5,320 nt of DNA from assembly GCA_004556345.1 (NCBI GenBank), contig SFHQ01000059.1:1-5320 (forward strand). Direction: 5' to 3'. Numbering within the stretch: the first letter of the stretch is position 1; every line of letters starts with the position of its first letter. Positions 1 to 4,991 of the stretch are shown here, one piece after another. Both the position numbers and the translations under genes were made by a program. This stretch comes from Clostridiales bacterium. Its GTDB lineage: Bacteria > Bacillota > Clostridia > Oscillospirales > Oscillospiraceae. Below the pieces are notes generated by a model that did no database searches, was not told the DNA's origin, and worked only from the letters and a program-made list of their open reading frames with translations.

Positions 1-584
1 CTACGGTTAGCGTCATAGCAGTTTAGAACGAATTCATCTCCCTTATCTGTCTGCGGATATTTTTGTTGTACGCTGTAAGTACCACCCTTAATATAGGCTG
101 TACCTTCGTGAACATATACTGCATGGATATTACCGACTAAAGTGCCGTTCTCAATGGTCAGTGTTGAACCATCCTGAACATCAACAGCATAGCAGTCATT
201 TTCCTTTGCCTGCAAAGTGCCGTTGCCGGTAATGGTCAGGTTGCCAGTACCACGAACGGAAATCAAAGACCAGTTATTATCATCTTTAGCTGGCTGGTCC
301 CATAAATCAGCTGTATTATACAGTTTGTGACCAGCTAAATTTAATGTAATGGTTTTATTAGAGACTGAAATAGTTCTTGCTAAATCAATGTCACTTAAGA
401 GTGTGATCGTCTGAGTATTTGTAGCTGCTTTAATCGCTGCCTGCAAGGTGCTATATCCCTGGTCACCAATTTTTGCGACAACAGACTCTGGAGTTTCGCT
501 GTCCTCACCCTCCGCGAACGCAAACGGTGCCATCGTCAGCATCATACACACGCACAAAACGACGGACAAAAATTTCCTTCTCAT
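1..584 (-). CDS. Secreted beta-helix surface protein, N-terminal part (runs off left edge)
   Basis: The reading frame opens at an ATG (complement of 582-584) and stays open to the window edge, giving 194 complete codons with no stop. A strong Shine-Dalgarno sequence (TTAGGAGG on the minus strand, 593-600) lies 8 bases upstream and fixes the start. Residues 1-24 form a typical Gram-positive signal peptide: basic MRRK, a hydrophobic core, then AFA before Glu25 as a likely signal peptidase I site. After an acidic linker (about 25-36), residues 37-62 (GYSTLQAAIKAA, then TITLLSDI) match the opening of many pectate-lyase-like right-handed beta-helix proteins. Later there are short strand-turn rungs such as GNLTITGNGTL, GSTLTIENGTL and GTAYIKGGTY, spaced about 20-25 residues apart. 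The family is usually a large exported or wall-attached adhesin-like protein. The C-terminal anchor is outside the window, and substrate and enzymatic activity cannot be told. It is divergently oriented from pncB. Confidence 0.85.
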   Translation of the reverse strand, partial: MRRKFLSVVLCVCMMLTMAPFAFAEGEDSETPESVVAKIGDQGYSTLQAAIKAATNTQTITLLSDIDLARTISVSNKTITLNLAGHKLYNTADLWDQPAKDDNNWSLISVRGTGNLTITGNGTLQAKENDCYAVDVQDGSTLTIENGTLVGNIHAVYVHEGTAYIKGGTYSVQQKYPQTDKGDEFVLNCYDANR

Positions 585-592
585 ATCTTTTA

Positions 593-600
593 CCTCCTAA
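593..600 (-). promoter_or_regulatory. Ribosome binding site of the beta-helix surface protein gene
   Basis: On the minus strand TTAGGAGG precedes the ATG at 584-582 by 8 bases. It supports translation of this edge gene and the chosen start. No convincing minus-strand promoter could be picked out further upstream. Confidence 0.8.
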
Positions 601-674
601 GATTCCATGAGAATTTTTACCATCTATCTATGTAAAAAATGCTGGAAGGAAGAGACCTTACGGGAAAGAAAATC

Positions 675-698
675 GCTGTTTTATGCGCATAAAACAGC
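675..698. repeat. Perfect 24-bp palindrome
   Basis: The half GCTGTTTTATGC (675-686) is followed with no spacer by its exact reverse complement (687-698). It lies about 90 bp upstream of the minus-strand surface-protein start. A spacerless palindrome makes a poor RNA hairpin but a good dimeric protein-binding site or cruciform. It could be an operator for the surface protein or part of a dispersed repeat. The symmetry is seen directly; the function is not known. Confidence 0.7.
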
Positions 699-718
699 TG
701 TAAGGCATACCTTACAGC
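697..718. repeat. Perfect inverted repeat, 9-bp stem with 4-base loop; possible leftward terminator
   Basis: GCTGTAAGG (697-705) and CCTTACAGC (710-718) flank the loop CATA. It shares two bases (GC, 697-698) with the adjoining 24-bp palindrome. Read on the minus strand, the hairpin is followed by TGTTTTATG, a weak T-rich tract, so it could terminate leftward transcription. No leftward gene ends here. A third copy of CCTTAC at 656-661 could pair with GTAAGG at 700-705 as an alternative fold enclosing the palindrome. Confidence 0.6.
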
Positions 719-1017
719 ATGAGCTTTCGGTAGCGGGAGAGGGGGGATTTTGGGACGGGGTGGCAGCTTGACCACGCGCGGCGTACCCCCCTGGCTCCAC
801 AGGGAGAGCGTAGCACAGTGCAGGGCGTTTTGCAATTCTACCTGCAAAAATAGCGCATTTCGAGACAAAATTTGCACGTGTTACGCAGAAAAATCTATTG
901 GACGTACCCAGTGTAGCAGGCTTTTCGGAAAAGTCAAGCCACCCGAACCGTCCTTTTGACGAAGTTTTTGCATTTTTTTCGGCGGGGCGGGGCTTGCAGG
1001 AATCACAGCAAAATGGA

Positions 1018-1046
1018 TTGCAGTTTCTGGTGAAATCATGTATAAT
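1018..1046 (+). promoter_or_regulatory. Predicted distal sigma-A promoter of pncB (P1)
   Basis: TTGCAG (1018-1023) and a perfect TATAAT (1041-1046) are separated by 17 bases, the ideal sigma-A spacing. The expected start is near 1053, giving a leader of about 170 bases before the pncB ATG. This leader includes the proximal promoter and the inverted repeats around it. Confidence 0.6.
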
Positions 1047-1090
1047 GAGGGCTAATCTTTCATTTGACCGTTTCCGGCCAAAGTCGACTA

Positions 1091-1120
1091 TTGACTTGAC
1101 ACCTGATTGGGCAGTATAAT
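1091..1120 (+). promoter_or_regulatory. Predicted proximal sigma-A promoter of pncB (P2)
   Basis: TTGACT (1091-1096) and a perfect TATAAT (1115-1120) are separated by 18 bases, with an expected start near 1127. An overlapping TTGACA at 1096-1101 is only 13 bases from the -10 box and is not a usable partner. The spacer contains a candidate degenerate NiaR box (1099-1114). Confidence 0.7.
1099..1116 (+). promoter_or_regulatory. Candidate degenerate NiaR operator within the pncB promoter
   Basis: ACACCTG, six unrelated bases, then CAG matches the stronger palindrome at 3287-3304 (ACACCTG, six bases, CAGGT) in its left arm and in the start of its right arm. It sits in the spacer between the -35 and -10 boxes of P2, where repressor binding would block the polymerase. 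The right half is poorly conserved, so this is a tentative call based on within-window comparison. Confidence 0.4.
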
Positions 1121-1135
1121 AGGGTACTTTGACCG

Positions 1136-1168
1136 GGCCGAAACGGCCTGCCGGGCGGGGCGTTTTTT
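1136..1168 (+). promoter_or_regulatory. GC-rich leader hairpins followed by a T tract, possible weak attenuator
   Basis: In the untranslated leader, GGCCG (1136-1140), AAA, CGGCC (1144-1148) forms a tight 5-bp hairpin. The right arm also overlaps an imperfect GC-rich fold (1146-1161) directly before six T residues (1163-1168). The two folds cannot form together. The layout is attenuator-like, but the second stem is imperfect and no ligand domain is recognised. Confidence 0.25.
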
Positions 1169-1222
1169 CTGTTTGACTGGCTTCTCGCCTTGCCCAGGAC
1201 ACAAGAAACAGAGGTTCTTGCC

Positions 1223-2683
1223 ATGAATACGAATAAGAAGCTGAACATGACCATGCTGTGCGATTTCTATGAGCTCACCATGGGCAACGGGTACTTTAAG
1301 GCCGGGTATAAGGACCGGATCACGCACTTTGATCTGTTCTTCCGCAACGTGCCGGACAAGGGCGGCTACGCCATCGCGGCGGGGCTGGAGCAGGTGATCG
1401 AGTATATCCAGGACCTGCACTTTGACCCGGAGGACATCGAGTACCTGCGCAGCCGGAACATGTTCGACGAGGGATTTCTGGACTATCTGGCCAACTTTAA
1501 GTTCACCGGCGACATCTTCGCCGTGCCGGAGGGGACGCCCGTGTTCCCCAAGGAGCCGATCCTGACCGTCCGGGCCCCTGCGATCCAGGCCCAGCTGCTG
1601 GAGACCTACCTGCTGCTGACCATCAACCACCAGAGCCTGATCGCGACCAAGTCCAACCGCATCGTCCGGGCCGCCAGAGGCCGGACCGTGCTGGAGTTCG
1701 GCTCCCGCCGGGCCCAGGGGTCCAGCGGCGCCATCGACGGCGCCCGCGCGGCCTACATCGGCGGCTGCAAGGGCACGGCCTGCACCATCTCCGACCAGCT
1801 CTACGGCGTGCCCGCCGGGGGAACCATGGCCCACGCCTGGGTGCAGACCTTCCCCAGCCAGTACGAGGCCTTTAAGACGTACTGCGAAATTTACCCCGAC
1901 AACGCGATCCTGCTGGTGGACACCTACAATACGCTCAAGAGCGGCATCCCCGACGCCATCAAGGCCTTTAACGAGGTCCTGAAGCCCAAGGGCATCACCA
2001 AATGCGGGATCAGATTGGACTCCGGCGACATGGCCTATCTCACCCGCGAGGCCCGGAAGATGCTGGACGAGGCCGGCTGGACCGAGTGTAAGATCACCGT
2101 GTCCAACTCCCTGGACGAGATCTTGATCCAGGACCTGCTGCTGCAGGGGGCGCAGATCGACTCCTTCGGCGTGGGCGAGCGGCTCATCACGGCCCGGAGC
2201 GAGCCTGTCTTCGGCGGCGTGTATAAGCTGGTGGCCTTTGAGGACGAGCAGGGGAACGTGGTGCCCAAGATCAAGCTGAGCGAGAACGTGGCCAAGATCA
2301 CGACCCCGCACTATAAGAAGCTCTACCGCCTCTTTGCCAACGACACCGGGAAGGCCATCGGCGACTGGATGTGTACCTACGACGAGGACGTGACCAGCAA
2401 CCTGGCCGAGGACGGCAGCCTGACCATCTTTGACCCCGACGCCACCTGGAAGAAGAAGACGCTGACCAGCTTCTCCGCCCAGGAGCTGCAGAAGCCCATC
2501 TTCTTAAACGGCGAGCTGGTCTATGACATGCCCACCCTGGACGAGATCCAGCGCTATTGCCAGGCACAGATGGAGACACTGTGGGACGAGGTCAAGCGCT
2601 TTGACAACCCCCACAACTACTATGTGGACCTGTCCCAGAAGCTGTGGGACATCAAGTACGACCTGCTGACCCACCACAAGTGA
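1223..2683 (+). CDS. pncB: Nicotinate phosphoribosyltransferase
   Basis: The enzyme (EC 6.3.4.21) condenses nicotinate with PRPP to nicotinate mononucleotide, with ATP hydrolysis, in the cytosolic Preiss-Handler salvage route to NAD. The protein is 486 residues, normal for the Gram-positive class. The N-terminal NMTMLCDFYELTMGNGYF (8-25) is the family signature. Others are LEFGSRRAQG (157-166), AGGTMAHAW (198-206), RLDSGD (264-269) and SFGVGERL (314-321). His204 aligns with the histidine that is autophosphorylated in this family (family knowledge). The visible motifs favour nicotinate rather than nicotinamide as substrate. The ATG at 1223 was chosen because AGAGG (1210-1214) lies 8 bases upstream and because the family motif then begins near the N-terminus; an in-frame TTG at 1190 would add 11 atypical residues. 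Two promoters precede it. niaR follows after 52 bases with no terminator between, so the two are probably one operon. Confidence 0.95.
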   Translation: MNTNKKLNMTMLCDFYELTMGNGYFKAGYKDRITHFDLFFRNVPDKGGYAIAAGLEQVIEYIQDLHFDPEDIEYLRSRNMFDEGFLDYLANFKFTGDIFAVPEGTPVFPKEPILTVRAPAIQAQLLETYLLLTINHQSLIATKSNRIVRAARGRTVLEFGSRRAQGSSGAIDGARAAYIGGCKGTACTISDQLYGVPAGGTMAHAWVQTFPSQYEAFKTYCEIYPDNAILLVDTYNTLKSGIPDAIKAFNEVLKPKGITKCGIRLDSGDMAYLTREARKMLDEAGWTECKITVSNSLDEILIQDLLLQGAQIDSFGVGERLITARSEPVFGGVYKLVAFEDEQGNVVPKIKLSENVAKITTPHYKKLYRLFANDTGKAIGDWMCTYDEDVTSNLAEDGSLTIFDPDATWKKKTLTSFSAQELQKPIFLNGELVYDMPTLDEIQRYCQAQMETLWDEVKRFDNPHNYYVDLSQKLWDIKYDLLTHHK

Positions 2684-2719
2684 GACCGGCCAGGCCCTAT
2701 CCCAAGGGAGATCATCAAG

Positions 2720-2725
2720 AAGGAG
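2720..2725 (+). promoter_or_regulatory. Ribosome binding site that decides the niaR start
   Basis: AAGGAG ends one base before an in-frame GTG at 2727, which is too close for initiation, but ten bases before a second GTG at 2736. The site therefore argues for the downstream start. Confidence 0.65.
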
Positions 2726-2735
2726 CGTGGCGGGC

Positions 2736-3254
2736 GTGAAAGCAGAAGAACGCAGACAGATCATCGCCCAGACCCTGACGGCGGACAAGGCCATCAGCGC
2801 AACGGCCCTGGCGGGGAAATTCTCCGTCAGCCGCCAGATCATCGTGGGGGACATCGCCCTGCTGCGGGCGGCGGGGATGGACATCGTGGCGACGCCGCGG
2901 GGCTATAAGCTGGGGGAGTCCTCCGGCCTGCTGCGGACGGTGGCGACCATCCACACGAAGGAGCAGGTGGAGCAGGAGCTGCTGACCATCGTCGACAACG
3001 GCTGCACGGTGATCGACGTGGTCGTGGAGCACCCCCTGTACGGGCAGATCTGCGGCCAGCTGAGCCTGGCCTCCCGGTATGACGTGGCCCAATACGTGGA
3101 AAAGGCACGGGGGACGGCCCCCCTCTCCCTTTTGACCGGGGGGGTGCATCTGCACCACCTGCGCTGCCCCGACGAGGCGGCCTATCAGCGGGTCTGTGCC
3201 GCTCTGGACAAACTGGGCCTGCTGTATACCCCAGAGCAGCAAAACAGGGATTGA
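2736..3254 (+). CDS. niaR: Niacin-responsive transcriptional repressor NiaR (HTH plus 3H domain)
   Basis: NiaR (formerly YrxA) represses NAD synthesis, salvage and niacin-uptake genes when niacin is plentiful. The 172-residue protein is the usual size. Residues 5-60 form a winged helix-turn-helix of the HTH_11 (BirA-like) type, with SATALAGKFSVSRQIIVGDI as the HTH core and a wing at TPRGYKL. Residues about 70-165 form the 3H ligand- and metal-binding domain. His73 and Glu81 (TIHTKEQVEQEL), His99 (VEHPLYG) and His138/His140 (GGVHLHHL) are all present. Their spacing matches the metal-binding His/Glu/His/His set known from the Thermotoga member, so sensing should be intact. The start is a GTG at 2736, supported by AAGGAG ten bases upstream; a GTG at 2727 would add three residues. 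It is probably co-transcribed with pncB. Its TGA stop lies within the -35 box of the next promoter. Likely targets are the operators at 3286-3308 and perhaps 1099-1116. Confidence 0.93.
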   Translation: MKAEERRQIIAQTLTADKAISATALAGKFSVSRQIIVGDIALLRAAGMDIVATPRGYKLGESSGLLRTVATIHTKEQVEQELLTIVDNGCTVIDVVVEHPLYGQICGQLSLASRYDVAQYVEKARGTAPLSLLTGGVHLHHLRCPDEAAYQRVCAALDKLGLLYTPEQQNRD

Positions 3255-3279
3255 CAAACCCGACACAAACGATTACAAT
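3251..3279 (+). promoter_or_regulatory. Strong predicted sigma-A promoter of the membrane-protein gene
   Basis: A perfect TTGACA (3251-3256) and TACAAT (3274-3279) are separated by 17 bases. The -35 box contains the niaR stop codon (3252-3254). The predicted start, near 3286, falls at the left edge of the candidate NiaR operator and inside the left arm of the terminator stem. Confidence 0.8.
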
Positions 3280-3321
3280 AGTCCGTACACCTGTCAAGAC
3301 AGGTAGTACGGACTATTTTTT
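3277..3321 (+). terminator. Intrinsic terminator after niaR, overlapping the next promoter and operator
   Basis: The arms AATAGTCCGTAC (3277-3288) and GTACGGACTATT (3306-3317) are perfectly complementary over 12 bases. The stem continues through the inner palindrome (3289-3304) with a single bulged A at 3305, so about 18 base pairs close on a CAAG loop. Six T residues follow (3316-3321). It should stop read-through from pncB-niaR. Transcripts starting at about 3286 lack the outer left arm, so they should form only the inner stem, away from the T tract, and escape termination. Confidence 0.8.
3286..3308 (+). promoter_or_regulatory. Candidate NiaR operator at the transcription start
   Basis: The core is ACCTGTC (3289-3295), AA, GACAGGT (3298-3304), a perfect palindrome flanked by TAC and, after one extra base, GTA. 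This arrangement (TAC, then TGTC and GACA half-sites around a 2-base centre) agrees with my recollection of Gram-positive NiaR boxes. It covers about +1 to +23 of the predicted transcript, immediately downstream of the -10 box and next to niaR. Binding by NiaR is inferred. Confidence 0.65.
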
Positions 3322-3358
3322 CGTCCTCCAGTGAGCGGAGGGCGGGAAGGAGAGAGAC

Positions 3359-4465
3359 ATGAACGGATTTCGCGCATTCCTGAAGCGGAAGAACATCGAG
3401 TTCTCCGCCAAGCGTTACGGGGTGGATGCGCTGGGCGCCATGGCCCAGGGCCTCTTCTGTACGCTACTGGTCGGAACCATCCTGAACACGCTGGGCACCC
3501 AGTTCCACATTGGGTTCCTGTCCGCCACGGTCGTCACCGTGGGCACGGGGGAGACGGCGACGGCCTACACCATCGGCGGACTGGCCTCGGCGATGGTCGG
3601 CCCGGCCATGGCTGTGGCCATCGGGTCGGCCCTGCAAGCGCCGCCCTTGGTCCTGTTTTCCCTGGTGCCGGTGGGCTTTGCGACCAATATTCTGGGCGGA
3701 GCGGGCGGCCCTCTGGCTGTTTTGGTCATCGCCATTATTGCCGCTGAGTGCGGCAAGGCCGTCTCGAAGGAAACCAAGATCGACATTCTCGTGACGCCGA
3801 TCGTGACGGTTTTGGCCGGCATCGGCGTGGCCTATCTCGTTGCACCCCCCATCGGCAAGGCTGCTTCCTGGGTGGGCAACCTCATCATGTGGGCGACCGA
3901 GCTGCAGCCCTTCTTCATGGGCATTTTGGTCTCCGTCATCGTGGGCATTGCGCTGACGCTGCCCATCTCCAGCGCAGCCATCTGTGCGGCCCTGGGCCTG
4001 ACGGGTCTGGCCGGCGGCGCAGCCGTTGCCGGGTGCTGCGCCCAGATGGTCGGCTTTGCGGTGCTGTCCTTCCGGGAGAATAAGTGGGGCGGCCTGGTCT
4101 CCCAGGGCCTGGGCACCTCCATGCTCCAGATGGGCAACATCGTCCGGAACCCGAAGATCTGGATCCCCGCGACCCTGGCCTCGGCCATTACCGGCCCCAT
4201 CGCGACCTGCATCTTCCGCCTGGAGATGAACGGTGCAGCCGTCTCCTCCGGCATGGGCACCTGCGGCCTGGTCGGCCCGATCGGGGTCTACACCGGCTGG
4301 GTGGATCAGATCGCCCAGGGCACGAAAGCCGGCATCACCGGCATGGATTGGCTGGGGATGGTCCTCATCTGCTTCGTGCTGCCGGGGGTGCTGAGCTGGC
4401 TCATCGGCCTGGGCTGCCGCAAGCTGGGATGGATCAAAGAGGGCGACCTGACCCTGGATACCTGA
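3359..4465 (+). CDS. Polytopic membrane protein of the PTS_EIIC_2 family, candidate niacin transporter
   Basis: AAGGAG (3347-3352) six bases before the ATG fixes the start. The 368-residue protein is very hydrophobic. Roughly nine or ten membrane segments can be placed near residues 24-47, 73-95, 97-113, 117-131, 144-163, 183-202, 205-235, 268-287, 296-312 and 330-352, after a short basic N-terminus (FLKRKNIEFSAKRY). Motifs I recognise from proteins annotated as PTS sugar transporter subunit IIC (PTS_EIIC_2) are AKRYGVDALGAMAQGLF, ETKIDILVTPIVT, ELQPFFMGI, LPISSAAI and NPKIWIPATLASAITGP. No EIIA or EIIB domain is fused or encoded nearby, and sugar phosphotransfer by this protein is not demonstrated for the family. 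Its own promoter carries a palindrome of NiaR-box form and it follows pncB-niaR, so a role in niacin uptake is a reasonable inference. Family assignment is confident; substrate is not. Confidence 0.85.
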   Translation: MNGFRAFLKRKNIEFSAKRYGVDALGAMAQGLFCTLLVGTILNTLGTQFHIGFLSATVVTVGTGETATAYTIGGLASAMVGPAMAVAIGSALQAPPLVLFSLVPVGFATNILGGAGGPLAVLVIAIIAAECGKAVSKETKIDILVTPIVTVLAGIGVAYLVAPPIGKAASWVGNLIMWATELQPFFMGILVSVIVGIALTLPISSAAICAALGLTGLAGGAAVAGCCAQMVGFAVLSFRENKWGGLVSQGLGTSMLQMGNIVRNPKIWIPATLASAITGPIATCIFRLEMNGAAVSSGMGTCGLVGPIGVYTGWVDQIAQGTKAGITGMDWLGMVLICFVLPGVLSWLIGLGCRKLGWIKEGDLTLDT

Positions 4466-4682
4466 GCCTTTGGGACATCTACTTGCACAAGAAAACTTAT
4501 ACAAAGAAAATGTTGTGTTTCTATACAAATTTGACAAATGAGATTGGTGCAAAACCAAAAAAATTTCCGTCCTTTGGACAAAATGCTTGAAAAATCTGCC
4601 GAAAAGGTAGATACTATGGGTATGGCAAAATCGCCCATCTCCACAGAAGAGAGTTTTTGAAAACCGAAGGAGGAACCCCACC
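4466..4682 (+). other. AT-rich intergenic leader region before the small lipoprotein gene
   Basis: This 217-base stretch is far richer in A and T than the genes on either side. It has two copies of TATACAAA (4498-4505 and 4522-4529). A weak inverted repeat, TTGGT (4544-4548) with ACCAA (4554-4558), is not followed by a T tract. No clear terminator for the upstream membrane-protein gene is seen, so some read-through into the lipoprotein gene is possible. Confidence 0.5.
4587..4615 (+). promoter_or_regulatory. Possible promoter of the small lipoprotein gene
   Basis: TTGAAA (4587-4592) and GATACT (4610-4615) have 17-base spacing. Each box departs from consensus, so this is a moderate candidate. 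The start would be near 4622, leaving a leader of about 60 bases. Confidence 0.4.
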
Positions 4683-4850
4683 ATGAAAAAGATGATCGCT
4701 CTGTGCATGGCAGCAGTGATGTCCCTGGCTCTGCTGGCCGGCTGCACTTCCGCCGACCCCAACAACCCCTATGGCCAGGAGCCCGCAGAAGGCAACCCCG
4801 GCGCCACCACCGAGGAGACCGCCGCTGTGCTGATCTACGAGCAGGCTTGA
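4683..4850 (+). CDS. Small lipoprotein of 55 residues, function unknown
   Basis: The ATG at 4683 has an excellent Shine-Dalgarno sequence, AAGGAGG (4667-4673), nine bases upstream. The product begins MKKMIALCMAAVMSLALLAG and then Cys21, a lipoprotein signal peptide with the lipobox LAGC, so it should be lipid-anchored on the outer face of the membrane. The mature part is only 35 residues, acidic and rich in Pro, Gly, Asn and Thr, ending in VLIYEQA. It has no recognisable domain. It resembles the signal peptide and linker of larger clostridial lipoproteins, so a decayed remnant is conceivable. However, a ribosome binding site and a clean terminator 25 bases after the stop make it look like a complete small gene. 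Codon use is GC-rich like pncB and niaR. Confidence 0.75.
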   Translation: MKKMIALCMAAVMSLALLAGCTSADPNNPYGQEPAEGNPGATTEETAAVLIYEQA

Positions 4851-4871
4851 TCCCATATCGACGAAACACAG

Positions 4872-4905
4872 AAGGCCCAGCAGTTTAGATACTGCTGGGC
4901 TTTTT
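4872..4905 (+). terminator. Intrinsic terminator after the small lipoprotein gene
   Basis: GCCCAGCAGT (4875-4884) and ACTGCTGGGC (4891-4900) form a perfect 10-bp stem with a 6-base loop, followed by TTTTT (4901-4905). AAG at 4872-4874 can extend the stem into the T tract. Confidence 0.93.
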
Positions 4906-4909
4906 GCGC

Positions 4910-4938
4910 TTGAAGGACCTGGGTATTTGCTCTATACT
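4910..4938 (+). promoter_or_regulatory. Predicted promoter of the zinc-ribbon protein gene
   Basis: TTGAAG (4910-4915) and TATACT (4933-4938) are separated by 17 bases. They start five bases after the preceding terminator, so the downstream gene is an independent transcription unit. The expected start is near 4945, with a leader of about 47 bases. Confidence 0.65.
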
Positions 4939-4991
4939 AAAATAGAATCTAGAGAAACGGACGATAGAGAAAGGGTTCGGAGGAACTGATT

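Larger units (their letters stand above)
585..1017. other. Long intergenic region without a convincing gene
   Basis: Between the divergent surface-protein gene and the pncB promoters, short open frames exist on both strands. None has a good ribosome binding site, a recognisable protein or sustained coding character. What can be seen is the palindrome pair at 675-718 (listed separately). There is also a GC-rich stretch with complementary G and C runs (740-746 with 786-792) and a competing small hairpin (789-793 with 800-804). At 828-834 and 843-849 there is a perfect 7-base inverted repeat (TTTTGCA/TGCAAAA, 8-base loop). No tRNA, rRNA or known riboswitch was recognised. Confidence 0.6.

Noticed and set aside
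750..1119. Short plus-strand open frames at 750-959 and 898-1119
   Set aside because: There is no ribosome binding site or recognisable protein, and the second runs through the predicted pncB promoters.
1190..1222. TTG start extending pncB by 11 residues
   Set aside because: No ribosome binding site precedes 1190, the added residues do not resemble the family N-terminus, and the ATG at 1223 has AGAGG eight bases upstream.
1088..2311. Long minus-strand open frame opposite pncB
   Set aside because: It is a GC-rich antisense shadow: its low-complexity His/Leu/Gly/Asp-rich product mirrors pncB codons, and pncB itself is unmistakable.
2727..2735. Upstream GTG start for niaR
   Set aside because: The AAGGAG ribosome binding site ends one base before this GTG, too close for initiation; the GTG at 2736 has workable spacing.
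3359..4465. Complete sugar phosphotransferase system
   Set aside because: Only an EIIC-like membrane protein is present; no EIIA, EIIB, HPr or sugar-metabolism gene occurs in the window.
4531..4536. TTGACA as a -35 box for the lipoprotein gene
   Set aside because: No acceptable -10 box lies 16-18 bases downstream (the sequence there is ACCAAA).
3464..4765. Long minus-strand open frame opposite the membrane-protein gene
   Set aside because: It spans a clear gene, an intergenic region and the lipoprotein start, and its low-complexity Asp/Gly/Gln/His-rich product is typical of antisense GC-rich frames.
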